Positions 1-8,248 of a stretch of 24,458 nt of DNA are shown piece after piece. Made by a program: the position numbers and the translations under genes. The notes beneath the pieces were generated by a model that saw nothing but the letters and a program-made list of their open reading frames with translations, was not told where the DNA came from and made no database searches. The DNA is taken from positions 1 through 24,458 of the forward strand of contig DIJC01000024.1 of NCBI GenBank assembly GCA_002421005.1, given 5' to 3'. How positions within the stretch are numbered: the stretch's first letter is position 1; each line of letters begins with the position of its first letter. This stretch comes from Enterobacteriaceae bacterium UBA5654 (GTDB lineage Bacteria > Pseudomonadota > Gammaproteobacteria > Enterobacterales > Enterobacteriaceae).

Positions 1-97
1 GCTGACCCGGCGGCCTGTATGCCGTTGTTCCGTGTCAGTGGAGGCGCATTATAGGGAGTTATTCCGGCGTGACAAGCATAAATTTAAATTAATTTAC
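1..97 (-). promoter_or_regulatory. rRNA operon P1 promoter with UP element, pointing out of the window
   Basis: Read on the minus strand this is a near copy of the E. coli rrn P1 promoters. The -35 TTGTCA lies at 70-75, followed by a 16-bp spacer and a perfect -10 TATAAT at 48-53. The GC-rich discriminator GCGCCTCC leads to a predicted start at 39. An A/T-only UP-element-like stretch lies at about 77-97. The leader from 39 to 1 also matches the rrn P1 leader as I remember it. The G+C discriminator and short spacer are the features that make rrn P1 respond to ppGpp and to initiating-NTP levels. By synteny with E. coli (yieP next to rrnC), a 16S gene should lie a few hundred bases beyond the left edge. 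Fis sites are expected upstream, at about 100-190, but I could not assign them confidently. Confidence 0.9.
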
Positions 98-225
98 TGA
101 ACGGGTCTTTTTTCACCAATCCGCTGCCTAATGCGCCAGATAATACTTCAAATGCTGTTTTTACCACCGTATCTGCCCACAAATGGCATACTGAAAAGCA
201 GAGTGAATATTAAGGAACAGCTTTA

Positions 226-942
226 ATGAAGCTAAGCCCGCAGCAGTTGGCTGCTCAGAAGAACCTTTCATATGTGCTGGCGGAGAAGCTGGCGCAGAAA
301 ATTTTCAGGGGTGAATATGCCCCTGAAAGTATTTTGCCTGGCGAGATAGAGCTGGGCGAGCAGTACGGTGTGAGCCGGACAGCGGTCAGGGAAGCGGTGA
401 AGACTTTAACTGCAAAAGGGATGGTATTACCCCGCCCCCGCATTGGCACCCGCATCATGCCGCAGAGCGACTGGAACTTCCTGGATAAGGAATTGCTTTC
501 CTGGTGGATGACAGCCGAGAACTTTCAGGACGTAGTGCAGCATTTCCTCGTTATGCGTAGCAGCCTTGAACCTCAGGCTTGCCTGCTGGCGGCAACACTG
601 GGTAGCGCGGAGCAAAAAGCGCAGCTTAATACGCTTATGGAGGAGATGGTCCATCTGAAGCAGCATTTTCAGCGTTCGCGCTGGATTGAAGTGGATATGG
701 CCTGGCACGAACACATCTATAAGATGAGTAACAATCCCTTCCTGACCTCTTTCGCCACCTTGTTCCAGTCGGTCTACCATATTTACTTCACTTCTATAAC
801 CCAAAACGAAGTGATTAAGCTGGATTTACACCAGGCCATTGTTGACGCGATCCAGGACAGCGACGGCGATCGGGCGCAGGCGTCTTGCCGGGCATTACTG
901 AGCGCCCCAACCAGCCAGCAAAGAACACAGGAGACAGAATGA
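226..942 (+). CDS. yieP: GntR/FadR-subfamily transcriptional regulator YieP
   Basis: A 238-residue DNA-binding regulator close to E. coli YieP (about 230 aa). The N-terminal winged helix-turn-helix covers roughly residues 13-80, with the recognition region near 48-67 (GVSRTAVREAV) and a wing rich in Pro/Arg at 68-77. The C-terminal all-helical FCD ligand-binding domain (about 100-225) keeps the D157-x3-H161 pair and later histidines H185 and H202, which in this family usually bind a metal and help hold a small carboxylate effector. The start has a good Shine-Dalgarno AAGGA at 212-216. The stop overlaps the hsrA start (ATGA), so the two are translationally coupled. The effector is not readable from sequence. 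The C-terminus runs slightly longer than in E. coli. Confidence 0.93.
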   Translation: MKLSPQQLAAQKNLSYVLAEKLAQKIFRGEYAPESILPGEIELGEQYGVSRTAVREAVKTLTAKGMVLPRPRIGTRIMPQSDWNFLDKELLSWWMTAENFQDVVQHFLVMRSSLEPQACLLAATLGSAEQKAQLNTLMEEMVHLKQHFQRSRWIEVDMAWHEHIYKMSNNPFLTSFATLFQSVYHIYFTSITQNEVIKLDLHQAIVDAIQDSDGDRAQASCRALLSAPTSQQRTQETE

Positions 943-2330
943 CCAGCAAAAAAGGGATTAGTATGGCCGGTTTGCCGTGGATCGCGGCAATGGCTTTTTT
1001 CATGCAGGCGCTGGACGCGACAATACTTAATACCGCTCTTCCGGCCATCGCACTAAGTCTCGACCGCTCTCCTCTCGCCATGCAATCCGCCATTATCAGT
1101 TATACCCTGACGGTCGCCATGCTGATCCCGGTCAGTGGCTGGCTGGCAGATCGCTTCGGTACTCGTCGGGTGTTTATGACCGCCGTCAGCCTGTTTACGC
1201 TTGGTTCCCTGGCCTGCGCGCTCTCCAGCTCGTTAACGGCGCTGGTCATTTTTCGCGTCATTCAGGGTATCGGCGGCGCGATGATGATGCCGGTTGCACG
1301 TCTGGCATTGCTGCGTGCTTATCCGCGCAGTGAACTTCTGCCAGTGCTGAACTTCGTCACCATGCCCGGTCTGGTCGGGCCGATTCTGGGGCCGCTGCTC
1401 GGCGGCGTGCTGGTCACCTGGGCAAGCTGGCATTGGATTTTCCTGATTAATATTCCGATTGGTGTTGCCGGTCTGCTGTACGCCCAGAAATATATGCCGA
1501 ATTTTACTACGCCCCGGCGCAGCTTCGACATGAGCGGATTTCTGCTTTTTGGGCTGGGACTGGTGCTTTTCTCCAGCGGCATGGAACTGTTTGGTGAGAA
1601 GATCGTGGCGTCGTGGATTGCGCTGCTGATCATTGCCGTCAGCATCATTTTGTTGCTGAGCTATATTCGGCATGCCCGCCGCCATCCGAATCCCCTTATC
1701 GCTCTGCCGATGTTTAAAACGCGGACGTTCTCGGTCGGCATCGCCGGTAATCTGGCGACGCGGCTTGGCACCGGCTGCGTGCCGTTCCTGATGCCGCTGA
1801 TGTTGCAGGTTGGCTTCGGCTATCCCGCCTTAATTGCAGGCTGCATGATGGCTCCTACCGCTCTCGGCTCCATCCTCGCGAAATCGATGGTGACGCAGGT
1901 GTTACGCAGGCTCGGCTACCGCCGCACGCTGGTCGGCATTACCGTATTTATCGGGCTAATGATTGCCCAGTTCTCGCTGCAATCCCCGGCGTATCCGATT
2001 TGGCTGATGCTGCTGCCCCTCTTTATATTAGGGATGGCGATGTCGACCCAGTTCACGGCGATGAATACCATTACGCTTGCCGATCTGACGGATGAAAATG
2101 CCAGCAGTGGAAACAGTATGCTGGCCGTAACGCAGCAACTTTCAATAAGCCTGGGCGTGGCGATCAGCGCCGCTGTGCTGCGCTTTTATGAAGGTTTTGA
2201 CAGCGCCAATACCGTGGAACAGTTCCACTATACATTTATTACGATGGGGGCGATTACGCTGGTTTCGGCGGCGGTATTTATGCTGCTGCGCCCCAGAGAC
2301 GGGCGCAACTTAATAAAAGAACGCCATTAG
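939..2330 (+). CDS. hsrA: MFS multidrug-type permease HsrA (YieO), DHA2-like
   Basis: A 463-residue inner-membrane major facilitator protein, very close to E. coli HsrA over its whole length. It has many hydrophobic helices and the classical drug:H+ antiporter motifs: LDATILNTALP near residues 25-35, the loop 2-3 motif GWLADRFGTRR at 67-77, and the antiporter motif C PGLVGPILGPLLGG at 143-156. I chose ATG 939 because it overlaps the yieP stop, has AGGAG at 929-933, and begins the E. coli-like protein. An in-frame upstream start at 885 lies inside yieP and has no comparable ribosome site. The C-terminus is shorter than the roughly 475 aa of E. coli. Its substrate is unknown; the E. coli name refers to homocysteine resistance when overexpressed. 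The stop overlaps the rbsR stop from the opposite strand. Confidence 0.92.
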   Translation: MTSKKGISMAGLPWIAAMAFFMQALDATILNTALPAIALSLDRSPLAMQSAIISYTLTVAMLIPVSGWLADRFGTRRVFMTAVSLFTLGSLACALSSSLTALVIFRVIQGIGGAMMMPVARLALLRAYPRSELLPVLNFVTMPGLVGPILGPLLGGVLVTWASWHWIFLINIPIGVAGLLYAQKYMPNFTTPRRSFDMSGFLLFGLGLVLFSSGMELFGEKIVASWIALLIIAVSIILLLSYIRHARRHPNPLIALPMFKTRTFSVGIAGNLATRLGTGCVPFLMPLMLQVGFGYPALIAGCMMAPTALGSILAKSMVTQVLRRLGYRRTLVGITVFIGLMIAQFSLQSPAYPIWLMLLPLFILGMAMSTQFTAMNTITLADLTDENASSGNSMLAVTQQLSISLGVAISAAVLRFYEGFDSANTVEQFHYTFITMGAITLVSAAVFMLLRPRDGRNLIKERH

Positions 2331-3325
2331 GTTCGGGTAGAGCCGCGCACCACCAGCTCCGGGGTGAGCTGAACGCGCTGCTGTTTCTGGTCGGGCTGCG
2401 CCATGCGGTGGATCAGTACATCGATTGCCAGTTCGCCCAGCTCATCTTTCGGCTGATGAACGGTGGTCAGCGGCGGCGTCATATAGCGCGCCAGTTCGAT
2501 GTCATCATAGCCGACGATGGCCATATCTTCCGGGATGCGTTTTCCGGCCTGATAAAGCGCCTGATACGCGCCCACCGCCATCGCGTCGTTTCCGGCGAAT
2601 ACCGCATCGGGCGGTGCCGGGTGAGCCAGCAACTGTTTCATAGCGGCAAAACCGCCGCCGAATTCAAAGTCGCCGGTAATTTCATACCCGGCAGGGATCT
2701 CCAGACCGGCACGATGCATCGCTGCTCTGTATCCTTCAAGGCGCAGACGGGCGGGAGTTTTATCCAGCGGTCCGGTAAGGCAGCCAATACGCGTATAGCC
2801 CTGGTCGATCAGATGCTGGGTCGCTAAATCCCCGCCCAGCAGCGAGTTGTCCTGAATCAGGTCGCTGTCGCCATCAAAGGGTGCCCAGTCCATCATAACG
2901 GTAGGAACGGAAGGATAACGCTGAACGATTTCCGGCGAGGGCTGGTGCGTTTCGGTACACAGCAACAGCAGGCCATCCACCCGTTTCTGCATCAGCGTTT
3001 CCAGATTCTGATTCATGCGCTGCTCATTGCCTTCGGTGTTACATAACACCAGGCTATACCCGCGTTCGAAACAGCTGCGCTCAACGCCGCGCACCAGTTC
3101 GGAATAAAAAGGGTTGGTACTGGCGGTGATGAGCATACCGATAGTGCGGGTCTGATTCAGTTTGAGACTGCGCGCCAGCGCGGAGGGGGCATAGTTCAGC
3201 GTTTTAATAGCCGCATCCACTTTGTCAGTGATGGCCTCGCTGACAAAGCGATCTTTATTGATGACGTGAGAAACCGTTGAGGTGGAAACGCCCGCAAGGC
3301 GGGCAACATCCTTCATGGTAGCCAA
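2327..3325 (-). CDS. rbsR: Ribose operon repressor RbsR (LacI family)
   Basis: A 332-residue LacI/GalR-family repressor, near E. coli RbsR in length and sequence. The N-terminal helix-turn-helix (residues about 4-25, MKDVARLAGVSTSTVSHVIN) is followed by the hinge helix YAPSALARSLKL. A periplasmic-binding-protein-like core follows that binds ribose and releases DNA. It is the last gene of the rbs operon, 3 bases after rbsK, so it is expected to be autoregulated through the rbsD promoter. Two CGAAACGTTTCG palindromes upstream of rbsD are its probable targets. The gene end is convergent with hsrA and overlaps it by 4 bases, leaving no room for a terminator between them. Confidence 0.96.
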   Translation of the reverse strand: MATMKDVARLAGVSTSTVSHVINKDRFVSEAITDKVDAAIKTLNYAPSALARSLKLNQTRTIGMLITASTNPFYSELVRGVERSCFERGYSLVLCNTEGNEQRMNQNLETLMQKRVDGLLLLCTETHQPSPEIVQRYPSVPTVMMDWAPFDGDSDLIQDNSLLGGDLATQHLIDQGYTRIGCLTGPLDKTPARLRLEGYRAAMHRAGLEIPAGYEITGDFEFGGGFAAMKQLLAHPAPPDAVFAGNDAMAVGAYQALYQAGKRIPEDMAIVGYDDIELARYMTPPLTTVHQPKDELGELAIDVLIHRMAQPDQKQQRVQLTPELVVRGSTRT

Positions 3326-3328
3326 TCT

Positions 3329-4258
3329 TCACTCCTGCTGACGTAAAAACAGGTCAATCTCTTCGCGCCACGGCACCGAGGGCTGCGCGCCTTTTCGGGT
3401 GACCGCTATCGCCGCCGCCGCATGAGCAAAACGAATGGCGTCCGCCAGCGGCTTTTCTTCCAGCAGCGCAGTGATTAACGCGCCGTTAAAGGTATCGCCT
3501 GCGGCGATGGTATCCACGGCCTGAACTTTAAAGCCCGGCACGCGCTGGCCTTTTCCGTTAGTGCTGGCCCATACGCCACGGCTGCCTAAAGTAATAATAA
3601 CCGTTTTAATGCCTTTCGCGTGCAGCGCCTGCGCCGCACTAGCCGCGTCAGCGTCGCTTTCAACTTTAATTCCCGTCAGCTTTTCGGCTTCGGTTTCATT
3701 GGGCGTGATGATATCCACCAGCGCCAGCAGTTCGTCCGACAACGCCCGCGCAGGTGCCGGGTTGAGGACTACGGTCGTCTGGTGCTGATGAGCAATTTTT
3801 GCTGCCGCCAGCACGCTTTCAAGCGGTGATTCGAGCTGCATCAACAGCGCCGACGCCTGGGCAATACGTTCCTGCTGCGCCGCCACCAGCGCCGGAGAGA
3901 GCGCTGCGTTAGCCCCCGCATGAATACCGATGACATTCTCGCCTTCGCCGTTAACGAAAATCAGCGCCACGCCCGTGGATTCGCCATTAATAGTACTGAT
4001 CGGCTCCACGTCGATATTATCGCTCACCAGCTGCGTGCGGATGCGCTCGCCAGTGTCATCATCGCCGGTACAGGCAATAAACGCGATATTCGCTCCGCTG
4101 CGCCCGGCGGCTACCGCCTGATTAGCGCCTTTGCCGCCAAACGCGATTTGATAATGATTGCCGGTAACGGTTTCGCCAGGCGTGGGGAAGGCGTCGAGAT
4201 TGAGAATGTGATCGGCATTGATACTGCCGAGAACGACGAGAGTGCCTGCGGTTTTCAT
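3329..4258 (-). CDS. rbsK: Ribokinase
   Basis: A 309-residue PfkB-family sugar kinase that phosphorylates D-ribose to ribose 5-phosphate with ATP in the cytoplasm. Visible signatures are the sugar-binding GGKGAN motif at residues 41-46 and the C-terminal anion-hole/catalytic motif AGDTFNG with D255 as the general base. The ATP-site region TPNETEAEKLTG and the ITLGSRG strand are also present. I chose the ATG at 4256-4258 rather than the start 27 bases further upstream. It gives exactly the E. coli length and the conserved beginning MKTAGTLVVLGSINADHILN, with AAGGA a suitable distance upstream. It follows rbsB after a hairpin-containing spacer and precedes rbsR by 3 bases. Confidence 0.96.
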   Translation of the reverse strand: MKTAGTLVVLGSINADHILNLDAFPTPGETVTGNHYQIAFGGKGANQAVAAGRSGANIAFIACTGDDDTGERIRTQLVSDNIDVEPISTINGESTGVALIFVNGEGENVIGIHAGANAALSPALVAAQQERIAQASALLMQLESPLESVLAAAKIAHQHQTTVVLNPAPARALSDELLALVDIITPNETEAEKLTGIKVESDADAASAAQALHAKGIKTVIITLGSRGVWASTNGKGQRVPGFKVQAVDTIAAGDTFNGALITALLEEKPLADAIRFAHAAAAIAVTRKGAQPSVPWREEIDLFLRQQE

Positions 4259-4278
4259 GTTCAGCTTGTCCTTAAAGT

Positions 4279-4300
4279 GCGCCACCGCTGGCGGTGGCGC
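4279..4300 (-). other. Intercistronic hairpin between rbsB and rbsK
   Basis: A perfect 10-bp inverted repeat, GCGCCACCGC at 4279-4288 and GCGGTGGCGC at 4291-4300, separated by only two bases, so the real loop is probably four. Transcribed from the minus strand it sits just after the rbsB stop and before the rbsK ribosome site, with no U-run after it. It is therefore more likely an RNA 3'-end stabiliser or partial attenuator than a full terminator. The inferred role is to let the binding-protein message outlast the kinase and repressor parts. Confidence 0.7.
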
Positions 4301-4332
4301 GTGCCCTGCTTTTCTTTTTGATTTAAAAGCGA

Positions 4333-5223
4333 TTACTGCTTGATGACCAGTTTCAGGTCAACCGGGTATTTCGCCTGCACTTTTTCGCCTTTCAGCACTT
4401 TGTCAGCCGTTTCTACACCCTTCGCGCCAATCTGCTCCGGTAACTGGGCAATAGTTGCCGCCAGTTTGCCATCGTTTACCGCTTTTTCGCCATCCGGCGT
4501 GCCGTCAAATCCAACGACCATCACATCAGATTTACCCGCAGTTTGCAGCGCACGCAGTGCGCCCAGCGCCATTTCGTCGTTCTGAGCAAAGACGGCCTGC
4601 ACGTCAGGATGCGCGGTCAGCAGGTTCTGCATGACGTTCAGACCTTTAGTGCGGTCGAAATCAGCAGGCTGGCTGGCGAGAACGTTAAATTTATGAGCAG
4701 CAACCGCCTGCTGGAAACCTTCACCACGCTCGCGGGCGGCAGACGTCCCGGCGATGCCCTGTAATTCAATCACTTTGGCGCTTTCGCCCGCTTTCTTGGC
4801 GATATAGTCACCGGCGATTTTCCCGCCCAGCACGTTATCAGACGCGATATGGCTGACCACTTCGCCCGATGCCGCCACACGGTCAAGGGTGATTACCGGG
4901 ATTTTCGCCTTGTTAGCCATTTTGACTGCGTTGCCCACCGCATCGGAATCGGTCGGGTTGATCAGCAGAATTTTGGTGCCGCGCACCGTTAAATCCTGAA
5001 CGTTCGCCAGCTCTTTCGCCGGGTTATTCTGTGAATCCAGAACCACCAGGTTATACCCCAGTTTATCCGCTTCTTTTTGCGCACCGTCTTTCAGAGAGAC
5101 GAAGAACGGGTTATTAAGCGTGGAAACCACCAGCGCAATGGTGTCTTTTGCCATTGCGTTCGCGCTGACCGTTGCACTCAGTGCGACAGCCGAAACCAGA
5201 GTAGCCAGTTTTTTCATGTTCAT
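4333..5223 (-). CDS. rbsB: Ribose-binding periplasmic protein
   Basis: A 296-residue type I periplasmic binding protein that delivers ribose to RbsC/RbsA and, in relatives, to the Trg chemoreceptor. The first 25 residues form a Sec signal peptide: basic MNMKK, a hydrophobic core, then ANAMA with cleavage before KDTIAL. The mature protein begins with the conserved KDTIALVVSTLNNPFF ligand-lobe segment. Later ligand-site elements (DRVAASGEVVSHIASDN, FAQNDEMALGAL, VVGFDGTPDG) match E. coli. It lies 26 bases after rbsC with AGGA upstream. A strong hairpin follows the stop. Confidence 0.97.
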   Translation of the reverse strand: MNMKKLATLVSAVALSATVSANAMAKDTIALVVSTLNNPFFVSLKDGAQKEADKLGYNLVVLDSQNNPAKELANVQDLTVRGTKILLINPTDSDAVGNAVKMANKAKIPVITLDRVAASGEVVSHIASDNVLGGKIAGDYIAKKAGESAKVIELQGIAGTSAARERGEGFQQAVAAHKFNVLASQPADFDRTKGLNVMQNLLTAHPDVQAVFAQNDEMALGALRALQTAGKSDVMVVGFDGTPDGEKAVNDGKLAATIAQLPEQIGAKGVETADKVLKGEKVQAKYPVDLKLVIKQ

Positions 5224-5249
5224 ATTTAAGATGTCCTGTAGTGTCGTTA

Positions 5250-6215
5250 TTACTGCTTTTTGTTGTCTACCAGCACCGCCAGCAAAATCACCACCGCTTT
5301 AACGATCATCTGGTAATAGGAGGAAACACCTAACAAATTCAAGCCATTATTCAGGAAGCCAAGGATTAATGCACCAATCAGCGTCCCCATTATGCGACCC
5401 TTACCCCCTGCCAGGCTGGTACCGCCCAGCACCACCGCTGCAATAGCGTCCAGCTCGTAGCCAGTGCCTGCGGTTGGCTGCGCGGAAGAAAGGCGCGCCA
5501 CTTCAATAATACCCGCCAGCGAAGCCAGCAGGCCACTTAGCGAATAGACAATAATTTTGATTTTATTAACGCTGATCCCGGACAGCCGCGTCGCCGCTTC
5601 GTTACCGCCCAGCGCATAGATATAGCGCCCCAGACGGGTGTGATGCAGCATGTACCATGCGGCGAGGAACACAACCCCCATGATCCACACCGGCGTCGGA
5701 ATGCCCAGCGGACGGCCAATCCCGAACCAGCCAAAGACATCGGCATTCTCGGTAAAGCCCGTATTGACCGGGCTGCCGTTGGTGTAAACCATCGTCACCC
5801 CGCGCAGCAGCAGCATCATCACCAGCGTAGCGATGAACGCCTGCACGCGGCCTTTTGCCACAATCACGCCCGTTACCGCGCCGATTGCCGCACCCAAAGC
5901 CAATGCTGCCGCCACGGCGACCAGCGCGTTGACTTCAATCCCGACAATGGATGCCGCCACCGCACCGGTCAGCGCCAGCAGAGAACCGACGGACAGGTCG
6001 ATCCCGGAGGTCAAAATCACCAGCGTCATCCCCACCGCCATAATGGCGTTTACGGAAGTTTGCTGAAGAATGTTGAACAGGTTATTAACGGTAAAAAAGT
6101 TCGGACTCATGGTAGAGACAATCGCGATCAGCACCAGCAGGGCAATCAGCGATTTTTGCTCCAGCAGCCACGCTTTGGTGAAATAACGGCGACCAGCAAC
6201 AGCCTGGGTAGTCAT
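5250..6215 (-). CDS. rbsC: Ribose ABC transporter permease
   Basis: A 321-residue inner-membrane permease of the ribose/autoinducer-2 ABC importer family (BPD_transp_2), same length as E. coli RbsC. It is almost entirely hydrophobic, with several transmembrane stretches. It carries the family segments VGMTLVILTSGIDLSVGSLLAL near the N-terminus and LDAIAAVVLGGTSLAGGKG near the C-terminus, the latter in the cytoplasmic loop that contacts the ATPase. It forms a dimer that works with RbsA and RbsB. It starts 4 bases after the rbsA stop. Confidence 0.96.
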   Translation of the reverse strand: MTTQAVAGRRYFTKAWLLEQKSLIALLVLIAIVSTMSPNFFTVNNLFNILQQTSVNAIMAVGMTLVILTSGIDLSVGSLLALTGAVAASIVGIEVNALVAVAAALALGAAIGAVTGVIVAKGRVQAFIATLVMMLLLRGVTMVYTNGSPVNTGFTENADVFGWFGIGRPLGIPTPVWIMGVVFLAAWYMLHHTRLGRYIYALGGNEAATRLSGISVNKIKIIVYSLSGLLASLAGIIEVARLSSAQPTAGTGYELDAIAAVVLGGTSLAGGKGRIMGTLIGALILGFLNNGLNLLGVSSYYQMIVKAVVILLAVLVDNKKQ

Positions 6216-6219
6216 TGTT

Positions 6220-7725
6220 TTACTCCTGATTCACGCGATTAAGCTTGCCCACAGCGGCAGCCATTAACACTTCCTGGGTGGCCTGCTCGCGAGTGAACTC
6301 ACCGCCGGTATGCCCTTCATGCATCACAATGATGCGATCGCTCATCCCCAGCACTTCCGGCATCTCGGAGGAGACCAGAATGATGCTCAGACCGTCGGCC
6401 TTGAACTGGTTAATAAGCTGATAAATCTCTTTCTTCGCTCCCACGTCCACGCCGCGCGTTGGCTCATCGAGGATCAGCACTTTCGGGCGGGTCATCAGGC
6501 CGCGCGCAATCGCCACCTTCTGCTGATTACCGCCAGAAAGCAGGCCGATGGCCTGTTCCATCGACGGCGTTTTGACGTTAAACAGGCGGATAAAATCACC
6601 CACAGCCTGCTGTTCATCTTTATGTTTCAGGGTGCCGCCCGCGTGGCTAAAGTAGCGCAGCGCCGTCAGCGACATATTCTCTTTCACCGACATGCCGAGC
6701 ACTAATCCGTCGCGTTTGCGATCCTCGGAAATGTATACGATGCCGTTCGCCAGCCCGTCCTGCGGGGTGCGGGTCACGACCTCGCGTCCGTCCAGCGTAA
6801 CCTGACCATCGGTGCGCGGCAGCGCGCCGTACAGCACCTTCATCAGTTCGGTACGCCCCGCGCCCATCAGTCCGGCAACGCCCAGGATTTCGCCTCTGCG
6901 CAGGGTAAACGACACTCCGTTTACGCCCGGACCGCACAGGTTATCGACCTTCAGGCGCACGTCGCCCGGCGTTTTATCAAGGCGCGGATACTGATCTTCC
7001 AGCTTGCGCCCGACCATCATTTCAATCAGCGTATCTTCACTCAGACTGGTAACTTCCCGCTCGGCAATAAACTGCCCGTCGCGGAATACCGTTACGTCGT
7101 CGCAAATCTCGAAAATCTCTTTCATGCGATGAGAGATATAAACAATGCCGCGTCCCTGCGCTTTCAGTTCGCGGATGACGCGGAACAGGGAGTCGGTTTC
7201 GGTATCGGTCAGCGCGTCGGTCGGCTCATCCATAATGATGACTTTCGACTCGAAGCTCAGCACTTTGGCAATTTCCACCATTTGCTGATCGCCAATCGAC
7301 AGATCGCCCACCAGACGGTCACTTTTAAAGCGCAGATTGAGTTTCGCCAGCAGCTTATCCGCTTCGGCATACATGGTTTTCCAGTCGATTTTGCCGAAGC
7401 GGTTGACGAATTCGCGGCCCAGGAAAATATTCTCGGCAATGGTTAGCTGCGGGATCAGATTCAACTCCTGATGAATAATCCCGATACCCGCTTCCTGTGA
7501 CGATTTCGGCCCGGTAAAAGCCGTTTCCTGCCCCAGCCACAGCAGCGAACCGGCATCGCGGGTGTAGATCCCGGTCAGCACTTTCATCATCGTCGATTTG
7601 CCCGCGCCGTTTTCGCCGACCAGCGCCATCACGCGACCGGCGTACACGTTCAGCGCCGCGCCGGAGAGGGCTTTCACGCCGGGAAACGCTTTATCGATGC
7701 CTTTGAGTTGCAGTAATGCGTCCAT
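6220..7725 (-). CDS. rbsA: Ribose ABC transporter ATP-binding protein (double ATPase)
   Basis: A 501-residue fused two-domain ATPase that powers ribose import. Domain 1 has Walker A GENGAGKST at 37-45, signature LSIGD at 142-146 and Walker B VIIMDEP at 162-168. Domain 2 has a degenerate Walker A (GLMGAGRTE, 285-293, Arg replacing the usual Lys), a canonical signature LSGGN at 396-400 and Walker B LILDEP near 417-422. This asymmetry is normal for the monosaccharide importer class, where one site is catalytically weak. I chose ATG 7725 because it gives the E. coli length and MDALLQLKGIDKAFPG. The longer frame would overlap rbsD. The gap to rbsD is 7 bases. Confidence 0.96.
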   Translation of the reverse strand: MDALLQLKGIDKAFPGVKALSGAALNVYAGRVMALVGENGAGKSTMMKVLTGIYTRDAGSLLWLGQETAFTGPKSSQEAGIGIIHQELNLIPQLTIAENIFLGREFVNRFGKIDWKTMYAEADKLLAKLNLRFKSDRLVGDLSIGDQQMVEIAKVLSFESKVIIMDEPTDALTDTETDSLFRVIRELKAQGRGIVYISHRMKEIFEICDDVTVFRDGQFIAEREVTSLSEDTLIEMMVGRKLEDQYPRLDKTPGDVRLKVDNLCGPGVNGVSFTLRRGEILGVAGLMGAGRTELMKVLYGALPRTDGQVTLDGREVVTRTPQDGLANGIVYISEDRKRDGLVLGMSVKENMSLTALRYFSHAGGTLKHKDEQQAVGDFIRLFNVKTPSMEQAIGLLSGGNQQKVAIARGLMTRPKVLILDEPTRGVDVGAKKEIYQLINQFKADGLSIILVSSEMPEVLGMSDRIIVMHEGHTGGEFTREQATQEVLMAAAVGKLNRVNQE

Positions 7726-7732
7726 GAGGGCC

Positions 7733-8152
7733 TCAGAAGGTGACGCCAGCACAGAGAATGATATTCGCATACGGGGAACACTCCCCGCTGCGAATGACCG
7801 CCTGACTGTCTGCGGTTTGTTTTTTAAAGTGCTCATGCGACGTGTAATGCACGTCAATGGTGTTTCCCTGGTGTTGTTGCAGTTGCCCGATATGGCTGAG
7901 CAACGTTTCGTGGAGCTGCGGATTATGTTCTTTAATCTCTGTCGCGAGGATCACCGCTTCAACCTGCATTTCACTGGTGACCACCTCCAGTACCTGCATA
8001 AACCCCGGAACGCCCTGGGTTAATGCCATATCAATGCGCGTGGTGCTGGCCGGAACAGGCAAGCCTGCATCACAGACCACCAGCGTATCGGTATGTCCCA
8101 GCCGGGAGATGACCGAGGAAATTGCAGAATTGAGAACCGTGCCTTTCTTCAT
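7733..8152 (-). CDS. rbsD: D-ribose pyranase
   Basis: A 139-residue cytoplasmic mutarotase that interconverts the pyranose and furanose forms of ribose, supplying the form ribokinase uses. Length and sequence match E. coli RbsD (MKKGTVLNSAISSVISRLGH start). The family's active-site residues are visible: H20 and D28 at the N-terminus and the YANIIL segment near residues 120-125. It is the first gene of rbsDACBKR and sits directly behind the operator-rich promoter region. In E. coli the start region of this mRNA is a target of the small RNA DsrA; I cannot show pairing here. Confidence 0.96.
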   Translation of the reverse strand: MKKGTVLNSAISSVISRLGHTDTLVVCDAGLPVPASTTRIDMALTQGVPGFMQVLEVVTSEMQVEAVILATEIKEHNPQLHETLLSHIGQLQQHQGNTIDVHYTSHEHFKKQTADSQAVIRSGECSPYANIILCAGVTF

Positions 8153-8166
8153 TTTTATGCTCCACT

Positions 8167-8182
8167 AGCGAAACGTTTCGCT
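8167..8182. promoter_or_regulatory. RbsR operator, proximal copy
   Basis: A perfect 16-bp palindrome, AGCGAAACGTTTCGCT, with a central CG as in LacI-family operators. It lies about 15 bases upstream of the rbsD start codon and, given the promoter I propose, centres near +9.5, over the start of transcription. Binding here would block initiation or clearance. Ribose-bound RbsR would release it. Confidence 0.85.
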
Positions 8183-8189
8183 GATAAGG

Positions 8190-8218
8190 AGTTTAGCGCG
8201 GGAGATGAGCAGAAAACC
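8190..8218 (-). promoter_or_regulatory. Candidate rbsD promoter with CRP-like half site upstream
   Basis: On the minus strand a -10-like TAAACT lies at 8190-8195, preceded by a T-rich, poor -35 around 8211-8218. A start near 8183 is predicted. A CRP-like half site, TGTGA at 8237-8241 followed after six bases by the imperfect half TCGAA, centres at 8244.5. That is -61.5 from the predicted start, a standard activator position. The weak -35 fits a CRP-dependent promoter. The exact start is inferred. Confidence 0.5.
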
Positions 8219-8248
8219 ATCATGACGTTGCAGAAATGTGATCGGCGT

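Noticed and set aside
885..938. Upstream in-frame start for hsrA
   Set aside because: It lies inside yieP. The ATG at 939 has AGGAG upstream and gives the conserved N-terminus, with stop/start coupling.
6943..6999. Possible broken second ATPase domain of RbsA, because its Walker A lacks the usual Lys
   Set aside because: This degeneracy is normal in the monosaccharide importer ATPases, and the rest of the domain is intact.
7726..7857. Longer N-terminus for rbsA
   Set aside because: It would overlap the end of rbsD by over 100 bases. The ATG at 7725 yields the family length of 501 residues.
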